DNA of 64,000 nucleotides from Bolinopsis microptera. Its lineage: Eukaryota > Ctenophora > Tentaculata > Lobata > Bolinopsidae. How positions within the stretch are numbered: the first letter of the stretch is position 1; each line of letters opens with the position of its first letter. This document shows, piece after piece, positions 1 to 12,600 of this stretch. A program made the position numbers and the translations under genes. The notes beneath the pieces were generated by a model. It saw only the letters and a list, made by a program, of their open reading frames with translations, ran no database searches and was not told the origin of the DNA. The stretch covers positions 11,947,182 to 12,011,181 of the forward strand of contig NC_087074.1 in NCBI RefSeq assembly GCF_026151205.1, written 5' to 3'.

Positions 1-337
1 GGTTACAACACTAAATTAACCCCGTCGTTACCTTATAATATTAGAGCTAGTGTTTAAAAAGTGATGTAAGGTGAACCAACATCACGTTATACACACCCTC
101 TATTCTCTGCACGCCGAAATATGCCCTGGTTCACGTGTGAAGTGTAACATACCGTCATAGCATAAAGATTCGAATAGGAGCATTTTCTGAGAACATCACA
201 TTCCCGACTAAATCTTTCCCTGTCCCCTTGGATGATTTTACCAGTGTTAAAATTCAAATCCACACCTAGAACTTCTCCACACGTAATTAGGTTTTCGTGT
301 CGTGACACATTACAGTGACATTTTAAACATATCACAG
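1..337. other. Upstream part of ABCC gene, no exon recognised
   Basis: The first recognised transporter exon starts at 338 after a CACAG acceptor in phase 1. Earlier exons, including the Walker A exon, must lie left of the window. I see no coding exon in this stretch. Confidence 0.4.
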
Positions 338-2180
338 GAGCCTGCATGTGCATAACGGTGACATAAAGATAGACGACTGGGACACGCAGTCACTCTCTCT
401 GGAGGATCTGAGGAAATCTATTGGATTTGTTCCTACTGATCCGCCTGTTTTCAAGGGATCAGTCAGGTGAGAATTACTCTACTTTTACCTTGTAATTCTG
501 ATTTTGAATTTACTGGAAAACTTTTAATCATGGAGCCAGGAGCGCGCCCAAATATCTTGTGTGATCTTCACTCTTTATATAGGACACCTGGCCATGCCGC
601 CTCCAGTGTTTCAAATGGTGACAATTTGGTCCGAACATTCAAAATTTCATTACGACTGCACGACGTTTAGTTAATTACTGCCAACCAATAATAGGGAAGG
701 GTTTAAAGTATAGTGTTACATTGCAGAAGCCCCGCAGATGATCCTTTAATTGATTTATCAAATTATCCGTACCTGGTTTTAATTTTTTAAAGAAGTTTTT
801 GTTTTCAAGCGAGGCCTTGAAGGCATCGCCTGGAATGGAACACCCTGTGTATTTAGCAACCGCGTTAGATCGTGAAATTTCAGTAAGCATCTATTTATAT
901 CGTAATGATTGGCGTGTTTCCAAGATGTGCAGCTGTGCTTCAGAAGTCCCACTTCTGGGTCAGAATCACCAGATTAGAATTACTGGACAGTGGGCAGATT
1001 GAATTTTGGAGCGGGATGTATAAAGTGGCAGATTCTTAGCTAAATTTGTATGCATTTTCTTTCTGATTCCCTCAATTATCAAATATCAATTTGTATACTC
1101 ATTGTGCTTTAAGTCCAAACGAGGTGTTTTAATTGAATTTAATGGCCCCGTCGCATGTTTGAAGCTTCAAGAGATTTTATGGAGTGCGCGGAAATATATT
1201 TGCTGTTACTACAGTGTCTTCATCAGCCAGTACACTCGAGCGCCGCGCATATATACTCGTGAGAGTTTACCATGTGCGTTCTGCGTGCTCCAACCTATCG
1301 TGGTGTTATTGAAAATGCAGCGGCCAAATAGTCTGCTTGTTCATCTTGGCTCTGGCAATGTTATTCAATATTCGCTCCACTTGTATTCAGATTTACATCA
1401 CTGTTCATTTTACCCATAATACAAAACTTCAATGATTCAGATACAATTTGGATCCGATAGAAAAGTTTACAGATGAAGAGATATGGGCAGCACTTGAGAC
1501 TGTATCTTTGAAAGATTACATTACAGAACTTCCTGGTGGATTACAATCTGATGACGGTAATTCCCTTTACACTTTAACGATTTGTGATCCTGTAAAATAT
1601 GATAATAGATATCCATGATCCACTATTTCGGGCTAATATAAGTTTAAATGATGAAATTGTGATCAATGACATTTTTTAGTGAAAACTAAGAATTCGTAGC
1701 GATTAGGGTGACCTGGAAAGTTTTCATATTTCAGTGTACAGTTTTGACCGGGAATCTAGAAGACTACTCTCCCTAGCCATGATGATTCTTAACCACTTTA
1801 ACATAATTGTTGTCGAGGAACCTAAAGTTATCTCAAATACTGAGCTTCTCAACGCTTTCACTAAGGTTTTTATCTAAGAGATAAGATGAATCCATCTTGC
1901 TAGGTGATTATTTGTATCATATTTGAGTTTAAATTTAACTATATTTTGAGGTTTGAGCGGCAATCTAATTTCCCATTTCCAGGTGCTCGACGAAGACCTG
2001 TCCAAGACAACTAGAATAGTAATAGGACAGAGATCAGACACCCTCCTCTCCTGTGACACAGTTCTCCTCCTGAACCAGGGCAGAATAGCGTCACTGGGCA
2101 CTAAGGCTGAGTTGGAGGAGGGCGGCTGCCCGCATTATGGGACTTTGAGGCGGGCCTCAAGACTTGTCAGCTCTTCTTGA
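338..2180 (+). CDS. ABCC-type ABC transporter, last four exons, degenerate C-terminal nucleotide-binding domain
   Basis: Exons 338-466, 1441-1556, 1735-1865 and 1983-2180 join with consistent phases and GT..AG borders; the stop is TGA at 2178-2180. The product aligns along the C-terminal nucleotide-binding domain of MRP/CFTR-family (ABCC) transporters: [19 protein letters not shown], then [17 protein letters not shown], then VEEP in the Walker B region, then [16 protein letters not shown]. It ends within about 25 residues of the domain, as ABCC proteins do. The ATPase motifs are lost: the Q-loop reads PTDP instead of PQDP, the LSGGQ-type signature reads FDRES, Walker B ends VVEE instead of LDE, and the H-loop reads IGQR instead of IAHR. 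Splice sites and frame are nevertheless intact. Inference: a transporter half-site that no longer hydrolyses ATP, or a gene in early decay. Walker A and the membrane domains lie outside the window. Confidence 0.8.
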
Positions 2181-2798
2181 GGAAGCACTTTTAGACTTGT
2201 TTGCCCTTCTTGAATCTTGAAGGACTTTTATTTTTAATAGAGGACCTACCTACAGACACGGAAAATGTACATCAGTTCCTAAAATTAGCATACATTAACA
2301 GTAACACTTATTTAACGTATGAGAGCCTTTTATGCACTCAGGCTTACATTTTTCTTTTAGCCATTTGAAAATTATCTAGGAATATTTATTATGCATCTAT
2401 CAGCAATCTTTTGATTTTACCAAGTAATCGCAAACGTTTTATCATCATAATATTTCATGATTTATTGACAAGTTTTTAGCTTCAAATAATCTTTTTACGG
2501 TTTATACAAACTACCAATAATTTTGTAATGTTTTAATATAAAGCAGTATGTTACATTATAACCGGAATCAATCTATTTATCATGTTCACATGTGATAAAA
2601 TCTTATTTCTGACTTTATATTTTCTTCTGGTTCCTGTAAATCCAAGCAGATAAACTATTGGTAATGACGCGTTAGTTTAAATGTAGTAATCTGACTACAT
2701 TTATACTACAGTACTGCCGCGGCCGTGCTCAGACTATAACTATAACTATACGGCCTTAACATAATGTTAAGGCATATACTCAATTCCTTAATATGGCG

Positions 2799-2840
2799 TA
2801 TCGAGTGACACCACTTTAGAGTTAGACGGGTTCCTGCTAG
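2799..2840 (+). mobile_element. Helitron 3' terminus (solo fragment)
   Basis: It matches the last ~40 bp of the two fuller copies at 15454-15768 and 52486-52802, sharing GACACCACTTTAG and ending GACGGGTTCCTGCTAG followed by T. The CTAG end before T is the classic Helitron 3' end. I do not see the matching 5' end nearby. Confidence 0.55.
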
Positions 2841-2865
2841 TTAAGATAATCCACAAAGAATACAT

Positions 2866-2871
2866 TTTATT
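2866..2871 (-). terminator. Candidate polyadenylation signal of NUDT14
   Basis: TTTATT on the plus strand is AATAAA on the minus strand, about 325 nt past the NUDT14 stop. It is the first clear hexamer noticed downstream; cleavage there is inferred only. Confidence 0.3.
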
Positions 2872-3195
2872 TTGTATGTAAAATCCTTTCAAATAACTCA
2901 TGTCCAGTAATAGCATCTGATATAAAGTTTAGCCTTACAAACATTAAAACGGAAGTATCAAACTTCACTAAATAAATCAATGGATGTCCCGCATATTTGC
3001 ATAATATTTGCATATTTGCATATTTGACATCATGCACATTGCACGGGTCACGGCACGACAAATATGCGGCCTTAGAAAAAGTCTGAAGCTAAAAATATCG
3101 TTTAAAAAAGATAACAAAACGTAACTTAACTAGCACTGAAAATGTTATAAATAATCTTCGAAAAACTCTACTTTCAAATCTAAAGTGTCTGTTAA

Positions 3196-5164
3196 TCACT
3201 TGTTCAAATGACTGTGGTTGTTAAGCCACCACATGCAGGCCAACATACAGCCAGGAGGTTTTGGTTTTGTTTCATCAAAAGCGAAAGATTCGATCCCATC
3301 TCTTGGTATTTCCACTACTTCCACTATTTCTCCTTCTTCTACCAGTCCACCACCTGAAGTATAAATATTACTTAGACTTGAGTTGGAAAATGGGGATTTC
3401 ATTCCCTGATGATTTCTAACCTCCTGCTGTTTTGAATTAGAGTTTAAACAAGAGCTTAAATGTAAAGTTCAATGTTTGGGGTCCAGATAGAATTAGGGTT
3501 ACAACAGACTGTACAGTGTACAATACAATGTACATTGTACAATTGTACACACCTTCAGAAACACGGTCAGTATCCACAACCTCCGTGTAGTACATGTGTT
3601 GGAAAGCGCCACTAGTACCAACACCGTTTACAACTTTACTTATCTTTACCTGAAAGTAATGGTAAGTTTCTTACAGACCAGTCGCTTCAAAACAACAATT
3701 TTAGATGGGAACAAGAATTGCGCCCGTTGTTTCGTTTTGGCGGACGCTAGATTTCCGTTCACTATATTTATAAATATAAGCTCTAATCAGCTCACTGCAT
3801 AATAATAATATACACATAGTACATTATACTACGAGTACGCATGCCACGTACAAATTGGGCTCATTACCTAATACTATACATTAATTAATACACTCACGCC
3901 GCGCATTTATTGACATGCTAGCTATATACATCATATCTCCGCAAGCAATACTCGCGCGCTGCACTGCGCGCTAGTTGTCATGGTAACTAACGAAAGGACG
4001 GACGACATATTTAAACCCACCTATCTCGTTCTCCAAAATCCACGTTTTTCTGCAAAAACGTCCATTCGTAACCTTTCACTATTGTCTTTTTACAAAAGAG
4101 TGTGAACGGAAAAAATTACGTAAATAAATGGACTTGTTATCTTTCTACTAGGTCATTAATGCTAAAGTCTCTAATAAGTTAATATAACTTACTAGATCTG
4201 TTATTGAAACTTTGTACCCCGTTTCCTCGTAAACTTCAGCTACAGCTATTTCCTCAGGACTGTCATCCCGATCTGAAATTGTGGACTTCATTAGAAATAC
4301 AAATATAAAGTCAATTTCCATTTCTAATTCAAGAAAAAATAATTTAATTTAGTCCCATGAACAAGCCGGTGGTCACATGATCAGACATTACCATAAACCA
4401 GTCTGAAAATACCCTCACCTATGATCCCAGCACAGAGCTCCCAAGTTTTACCCGGATCTGTAGAGTACTCGTTAGTAGGCGGGGTCTCAGGATTCCAGGG
4501 TACTGACTTGGCTGCTTCACTCTTACAGAACACTGCCGGTCGGAACTGTCGTACCATTACAAACACCTAGAATACCTGCGTTACGTTATGACAAGGTATA
4601 ATTCAAGCCGTCAGTTAGTTGTGGAACAAGAAAATTGAGGATAATCTTGTGCGAGGGTAGGGACCCAAATGTCGTTTCTAACCTAAATAAACTTTAAGGA
4701 GGCTTCTTATCAGTAGCCGCACCTCCTTACTCGGTTTCTGAACTGGAATTTATATAATCAGAAATAGAGTAGAAGCTAGTAATCTTGTTTACATAAAATG
4801 GTTGGTAAAACTATTGCTGGAAATCTGTACCGTTAAGTCACAGGGATGCAACGACTAAATTAATTTGATTTTGACATTAAAACTAAATTATTGTTATTTT
4901 TGTAAGGTCATCAAATTTGCAATATGTAATGACCATGGTTATTTTGCGAATTCTTGTCGGTTTTCCAGTCGTTACACCCCCAAATTACAAGAATAAGTCA
5001 CGAACCTTTCTCTCAGTATTATAGATCATAACTGCCACGCTGTCGAATGTTTTGGCAAGTTCCCAAGTTTTTTCTATTCCGTTCATATTGAACTTCAGAG
5101 CGTAGGGTTTGAGGTATTTGGGGTTTTCTAGAGGGCCCAACCAGGCATTCTTGATTAACGCCAT
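3196..5164 (-). CDS. NUDT14: NUDT14-like UDP-sugar pyrophosphatase (Nudix hydrolase), complete
   Basis: Five exons, in transcription order 5164-5006, 4566-4419, 4272-4193, 3649-3553 and 3353-3196, join in phase to about 213 residues (human NUDT14 is 222). The start is ATG at 5164, giving MALIKNAWLGPLENPKYLKP, aligned with the family N terminus. Exon 2 gives VRQFRPAVF and WELCAG; exon 3 gives the Nudix helix as SPEEIAVAEVYEETGY; exon 4 gives VGTSGAFQHMYYTEVVD; exon 5 gives GGGLVEEGEIVEVVEIP. The family hydrolyses UDP-glucose and related nucleoside-diphosphate sugars in the cytosol. The consensus REUXEEXGU appears as AEVYEETGY, so the usual Arg/Lys is Ala, while the metal-binding EE pair is kept. 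Intron 1 contains a copy of the interspersed repeat also seen at 48.4-49.0 kb. The gene converges with the ABCC gene. Confidence 0.92.
4617..4750. repeat. Interspersed repeat copy in NUDT14 intron 1
   Basis: About 134 bp starting AGTTGTGGA. It is near-identical to the units at 48387-48606 and 48792-49011 (shared words include TAATCTTGTGCGAGGGTAGG and CCTCCTTACTCGGTTTCTGA). The copy here stops about 85 bp earlier. The class of element is unknown. Confidence 0.75.
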
Positions 5165-6666
5165 GATCCTTCCTCGCATAAAATAGGTAAATGTGTCCTG
5201 CGCTATGAATAGACAAAATGTTAATGTGAAAATATTGAATATTTTTTCTTTACAAAGTCTCATTGAATTGTAAGTAAAGAAAAAACTGCTGAAACAGCTA
5301 TAAAAGCAGTGTTAAAACGCACGGAAAATTAGACACTAACTATAAACACGACTGACTTACATCCGATACTATTGTTATTGTTATAGTTGCGGTCGAGCAC
5401 AGTACTATAAGAACGATGTATCAAGGTATACATATATAGTAAGAATTTATTAAAATTTGAGACGAAGAAGCAATAAAATGGGAAGTTTTGTGTATTTGAA
5501 ACATTTTGAATCTAATATTAAAAACAGCAATACAATGGCAAATAACTACAATCTCTATATCACCATCTAGCTTAACCCTCACACTGTATGTCCCCGCTAC
5601 TTGATAAACGAAAAAAAAAGATATTTATTACTATTTGATATCTGTTTAAGTTAAATCAGTTAATCTAACTCGCACTCTGCAAGTTAAAGTGAACTCAAGA
5701 TGTTCAATTCAGCAAGTTAAAGCTCTAAACGTCGAGCTGAACTTTTGGGATTTTCAAATTTTACGTAAAAGCCCAAAACACATAAATCATGTTAACATTT
5801 ATCAAAACTTTTTAAAGAGGTTTACTCAGCAAGTTATTCAACTAATTAGATTGTGGCGTGTGGCCCAGCCAAATTGGCTAGGTCACGTGACTCAATAATC
5901 GAGCATACTAAACACTTTCAATGCTAACAGAGACAGTCGATGCAGATCAATATTTACATAATAATTAAAAAAAGTATATCAAACAAACTATTTGCTACGA
6001 AAAGAGAAGCGATCACATAATAATACTCATCATAATATTAATTCATTAATTACAATCGGAAACGCTCGCTCGATACAAATCTTACAATTATTATTTCAGC
6101 GTGACTTAACTTTAATACAAATAAAAGTAATATTGAGTAGTCGGCATTAGGCAATGTTATTTATAGAAAGTATAGTAAATAGCGGACTAAAACTTAATGC
6201 TTGTCATTTTTCTATCAAGTATTAAATTGATAAATGACCCCACAACCTGTTAAATACATCATCAAACTCACCACTAAAATCATACTTATAGAAAGATGAC
6301 TCAAGGCTAATTATATAACCAGATCAAAGCCATCATGTGCGCGGCTCAAGGCCTTCAACTGAAGACTGTAAAACAAGACAAATGATTATATTAAGATCAA
6401 CTAAACTGATAATTCCAGCCGATCTGAGGCACATAATGATAAATGTGAGAGAGTCGAGTGTGTGGTGGAACCCAAATAGCAATCAAATATCTGAACATCC
6501 TTCCTGCTTATACGCGGACACAAATACAAAACTCATATCATCCACAAACTAACGACAGGCCAGCTTATCGACAGTTTTTTAATCAAATAAATCTGATCTA
6601 TCATAAGATGACGCCGAGGTGTGTAGCCATGGTAACAGACTTTAGTCACAATCCCCACGTGACCCA
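5165..6666. other. Intergenic, nothing recognised
   Basis: AT-rich spacer between the NUDT14 start and the presumed end of the ZDHHC gene. Short open frames here have no family resemblance that I can see. Confidence 0.4.
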
Positions 6667-9600
6667 TCAGGAAGGCGTGGGCGTCCCTGTAACAGGTTCA
6701 ATATTACAGAGTGTAATTACAAGTTATCGAGGCTAATACCCAACCTTATTTATCTTTATAGTCATTTTAAGAGCGATCCTTAGTAGATTTGTCCTTAAAT
6801 AGCTTAATTGCTAACATATCGGCTGTACAACGTTAAATCGCAATACACAGTTTGGCAAACACCAGAAAAACTGTGTACACACCAAATACGATGGTTATAA
6901 AGTTTTTGTAACTTACTTGGTAACCAAGTTTGGATGTAACTTACTTGGTAACCAAGTTTGGATGTAACTTACTTGGTAACCAAGTTTGGATGTAACTTAC
7001 TTGGTAACCGAGTTTGGATGTAACTTACTTGGTAACCAAGTTTGGACGTAAGTTACTTGGTAACCAAGTTTGGATGTAACTTACTTGGTAACCGAGTTTG
7101 GATGTAACTTACTTGGTAACCAAGTTTGGATGTAACTTACTTGGTAACCGAGTTTGGATGTAACTTACTTGGTAACCAAGTTTGAATGTAACTTACTTGG
7201 TAACTGAGTTTGGATGTAACTTATTTGGTAACTGAGTTTGAATGTAACTTATTTGGTAACTGAGTTTGAATGTAACTTACTTGGTAACTGAGTTTGAATG
7301 TAATTTACTCGGTAACTGAGTTTGAATGCAACTTACTTGGTAACTGAGTTTGTAGATCTGTGTGGTCCACAGGAATACCATTATGAGGCTGGGAGTTCGT
7401 CCAGTGACCCTGACAGATTTATTGTGATTGAAATAGGACTCATAACTTGAAGTTTAAACATAACTTTCATGTTTTCAAGTTAAAACTGTATCGCAAAAGG
7501 TTGGCAATGAAAATCTGGCGATAACATAAGAGACAAGATCACAGGATTGTGCCTTTGCAACACTCCAACGATACAAGAATCAAGACATGTACTCAAGGTA
7601 TGTGTTTCACTACATATTTGAATCAAGAACACCACACGTGACGTTTCCTTTTACGGACAAAACAACGTGCTTCTGTGATGGATCTCAGAAAATATTGCTT
7701 CCCCTTATTTCATTCACAATTTGAATTAAAGGATCAAGTATTAAAACTTATAGCAGTTAGTTAATATTTGTGCTATTACACAGCTTTTCAGCCAAACATT
7801 GTAACTTTACCGATATAGCCAGAGTTCCAAATTTCACGGTATTTGGGGCTCTAAATTATGGAAGAAAATGTCATTGCCTAGATTTAATGTGCATTAAGGA
7901 AATCGTGTTAGGTAGGTTATACCGAAACAGAATAAGTAATTTGTCCCACAATAATTAATTTCGCCCCACAATAATTAATATTTGCGGAAATGAAGGGAAT
8001 CAAAACAAGATTCGATGAAATAATTACCTGTTCATGGTTGTTATTGTTATTCTGTTGTTCAAACATTAACTTTTCTATCTTTTTCTTAACTTCCTCCATG
8101 TCTCGTTTTTCCTTATTTTTATCCTCCCTCAGCCGCAGTAAACTGTGGTAGGAAGGACCGCAGAGAATCTTAGTGAAGTTCCCGCAGCAGTTATTAGTGG
8201 TGTAGGGGTTCCGAACAACTTCGCCGTGCCTTTGGGCCCATGACCCTTTAATCTGAATTGAGTTGAGTGTTGCTTGCAGCTTTCAAGTTAAAATGTTAAG
8301 TGCTATTACGCGAACGGGTTTCCAAGAATTAACTCAAGAGTCAATTCTCAAGTGTTGTGCGCTAATATTCAAATAATTCTGAGCCACCCATAATATTTAT
8401 GGAATTAGTGTCATGAAAATGAAATCAAACAAATTAGTACACCAGAATTCCGTTACAATTACCTCTTCATTAGTAGTCTGATTAGTACCAGCCAAGTAGC
8501 TGTGGAATCCAGCAAGACCTAACACTGACCAAACAGCAAAGAATGCGATGAGTGCCTCTATAACACTAGCTGGTGTTTCACTCATTGCTGATATCAACGT
8601 ATTCTCACCATCTCGACTTACTGAGAGAGTTAAAAAGTGTTAGTGAACTTTCGTGGAACTCTGATGATCAAATCATTCCAAGCATGTTCACTATTGTTAT
8701 CTAATAATTCTATCTAATCAAAATGTTAGTCCTAATTACTGATCTTAAGTTAAGAATCTGGCTTCGTGAGGTCACGAAACCAAAATTCTGTAACTTTCAC
8801 TTCACAATCGAATTATTATAAATAATGTAACTTCCTCTGCCGGCCCTAAAACGTAACGCGCGTTTCAGATCGCGCGTGGCTGCAAGCGATTTCTCGCCAG
8901 ATAATTGTCTCCGCGCGTTACGCAAAATATACTGTTCATTACAATTTAGTTACCAGGGCCAACTTGTGACAAACACGTAAAAATCCTTTTTCATGAGAAT
9001 TAAAATAAAGTCACGATAAAACCCTCAATGAACTAGGAAGTACTTACATAAGACAATATGAGCGATACTGAATGCCAGGATGTATATACAGAGGACAGTT
9101 ATAGTAACTATCATTAGGTAGAAATATCTGTAGTTTCGTTTTCCAACGCAGTTTCCTACCCACGGACAATGATGATCAAACCGTTCTGAAAAGCAAATTG
9201 TTAATTTAAGAAGGTCAAAACCCAAACTTTAGGATTAAAATGGTTGGTTTAAAAATGGGCTGAAATTTAGGGGCTAACTGCGACCGAAAGTGCAGGCATA
9301 ACTCAGAAACAATATGCAAAGTTCGAGATTTTAAAAGAGTGTGCCATCGTTTTGCCAACATTAAAATGTATAATAATAAAGAATGCCATTATAAATACTT
9401 TTCAGTCACCAACAATACAGCTGCCGTATTTTAAACGGGGGTTTAACAATTGTACGTAAATATAGTGTTACACACTGTGCCAAATCGTGATGGTTCGCTA
9501 TTTCCCTTTTCCACAGAATATGACAATGATCTAATGTACATTGTACTTTATGGGGTTTCAAAAGCAAACCCTGTCATCAACTCAAACATCAAAGCACCAT

Positions 9601-12600
9601 CCGTTGATCTACTCGCAGCTGGCCTCTTTCATTTAAACTGCACCCATATCCAAAAACCCGCATTCTCGCATTCTAAGAATGTAGGAAATTTTTAAAAGTA
9701 GGAAATTTTTGACAAAAAGTAGGAAATTCGAGAGCCAACTCTGAGAATTTTCGATAATATTTCAGTAGGAATTTAAGTGAAAGAGCAGACTAAAAGTTGC
9801 TGGACCGTTATTTAAATGTCCTCAGTCTGGGATCCACTGATCCAGTCTATCAAATTTCGTTTCACAGACCAAAGTTTGTTGCTATTAGCTACAAAATCTG
9901 TGCATCAAGTAACCACTAACCAGATGCTAATTATTGGGGCATTTTCGCGTACACGACATAAATAGTTGTCATTATTACTTTATTAACATTTTACTATCTA
10001 CTTATCTAGTCTATGAAAAGGGCTTGAAAGCAGAAAGTGATGGTAGTAGATGAGAAAACATTTTTGCCAAAATTATAAACTCTTGATACTTCATGCTGTC
10101 TCCTATTTCGTGCTTTAGTTAAGCCAAGTGTTTATGGATTCTAGAATCAAGACAATTTATCCCAATAAAAATTGAAATCAGAAAATAGTATGCTAAAATC
10201 GTTCTCTATTGTCAGATTCGTTCCAGGAGGCCAAATCTAGTTTAAATTTCCAAAATTTTCGGGGGCTTCGCCCCCAAAAGTAACCTAGGATTATCTATTA
10301 AAAAGCATTCCGGGCCAGGCACGTAGACAGGGGGGGGGGGCTAGGGGGCGGCAGCCCCCCCCCCCCGGAAAAAATCGAACCCCAGAAAAAAGATAAGCCC
10401 CCTAGTCCCCATGGTCGCCTGGTAACTGGGCTGTGTTTATGACTGCAGTCAGTCAAAGATTTGAACTGTGGATTAGTAAATATCTGTCATTAAATCCAAG
10501 CAAACATTCTAGAAGACTTCTATAAATAGTCAATAGTGTCCCCTAGACCGTAGGAAATGTAAAAATCTTAAGACGATGAGGCCTGAGTATGGAGTAAGTC
10601 GTAAATTCTGATTGGAGAATGCAGATTGCTGTTGTGAAGTTACCAAATTTACGTGAGTACTTGATTCTTTTCAATCCCAGTTTATTGCTGTCCTACAAAT
10701 TTCTTTAATGCCAAATGTCGTCTAAAACACCCTATTTCGCAAAAATTTTCCGGGGGGCTGCGCCCCCCTAGCCCCCGCCAAGGGGCTCCGCCCCTGGACC
10801 CCGCTGGGGGCTGCGCCCCCAGACCCCTGCCACAGCTACAGCTTTCTCGCTCCGCTCACTGCGCAGCTGGATTGGACACGTCGGCTCGCTTCGCTCGCCA
10901 ACAGCCCCCCTCAAAGAAAAATCCTGGCTACGTCCCTGTTCCGGGCCCTAAAAAAGTAAAATTGAGAATCTGGAATCCGCCATGAAAAATCTTTGAACCG
11001 CGCGAATACAAAGACTTTTTATGCGAGCGAAGCGAGCGGGCCACAGAAAACGAAAAAATTGAGAATGTAGGAAATTAAAATTTTTTTGGATATGGGAAAC
11101 TGCAAGCAACACGTGGAATAGAACAGTGATATGGAGGAAGTGATTACCATGAAAAGTTGTTACTCACCAATACAGTTATCACACATTGAGCAATGTGATG
11201 CACGTGGCGGCCTGAATATCTTACAAGTAAAGCAGTATTTCAACTTTACTGTTTCCCCGTTCACTTGGACATCTTTAGTTCGCGGTGGGTTGCGGAAATT
11301 CGCGGAACTTTGTGTTAAATCCACGTTATCTGGGAAGTAGGGTAACGGTTAAATATTATGACGGTAATATGCAAGTAATCAGTTCGTGAAATGCAAAAGA
11401 AATTACGAAAGCAATTAGAGTGTAATTGAAAGACAATTTATGTAATTCTTGGACCATGTCAACGCTTAACTTCGTGCATACAAGAAAACAAATCTTATTT
11501 TAGAGCAAAGCTTGGGACTCACTGTCAGCGCCGCGGTCGTTGAAGAGCGCCTCGTCCCCGGTGGCGCGCGGCAAGATGCCGGGATCTGAGAAGGATGTGC
11601 GGAAAAGGAAAAGAAGGGTGAAGGCTAGGAGAATTCCCGCTATGACAGGTATCATCCAGTGTATTCTAGCTGACAAAAACTCGGAGCTGAGGAGGGGGAA
11701 AGTGTGTAAATGTTATATATGGGCATCACGTGTAAGTGGTCGGTATTTTCATTATGTCGGGAGCAAAAAACATTGAGATACATATTTTGTTTTAGATGTC
11801 CTCGAAACATTTGCATGACGGTTACTAGAGTTATACACAAGTGTTATTATGTGATGTAATGGACAAGCTGTTAGCCGCCTGTTACTTGACACAGTGACTT
11901 TACCTAGAACAGACGTGTAGAAATTAGTGACGTAACTTATGTCAAAACTTGAAACACTATAACTTTCACACACTTGGTGATGAGTAACTAATTGAGTAAC
12001 TAATTGGCAACCAATTAGCAGCTACTAAGGGTGCAGCAGATGAAACCAATCAATACTTACAACAGACAACTACATACTAAGTACGTACAACGACACATAT
12101 CATTAGTTCAGGTACACTGTTCTCACTACACCAACTTGTCACTACTAAGAGTGTACGGGAGAGATATGATTGTAGTGCTAGTCTCCAGATATATCCACTA
12201 AATTTACACCATTTGAAGTTCTATCACCTGATTTACACGTGATTTACACGTGATTTACACGTGATTTACACGTGATTTACACGTGATTTGCACCTGATTT
12301 ACACGTGATTTACACGTGAAGTACTCATCTCTGATCAGGCTGCCCCTTCATATTATGTGGTACTAATTTACTAGATTAATTTGTCTGAACAGTTCAGGGC
12401 ACACGTGATTTACACGTAATAAACACAGCTACTGCTATTTCTTACAACACGATCAGTAAACACTGAGCACTTGAGCAGCGCCCGTACGTGTAGGAGAGTA
12501 TTATACCCGTTATTAGGGGACGATAAATAATAATGGAACTTAATTGTGGGGAATAAGTTTCATGAGGTTATTATTAAATATTGTGTTATTGAAAATAAAC

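Larger units (their letters stand above)
2181..3195. other. Convergent intergenic region between ABCC and NUDT14
   Basis: AT-rich. It contains a 19-bp palindrome at 2753-2771 (CCTTAACAT, A, ATGTTAAGG), a Helitron 3' end at 2799-2840, and three ATTTGCAT octamer-like words near 2997-3030 inside a short CATATTTG repeat. No coding region seen. Confidence 0.5.

Noticed and set aside
87..353. 88-codon minus frame at the left edge
   Set aside because: Overlaps the start of the transporter exon on the opposite strand and shows no supporting features.
2867..3061. 64-codon minus frame after NUDT14
   Set aside because: Partly made of the CATATTTG repeat and positioned in the NUDT14 3' region; no domain or start evidence.
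6908..7351. CRISPR array
   Set aside because: Regular 28-bp units without unique spacers, in an intron-bearing animal gene; it is a minisatellite.
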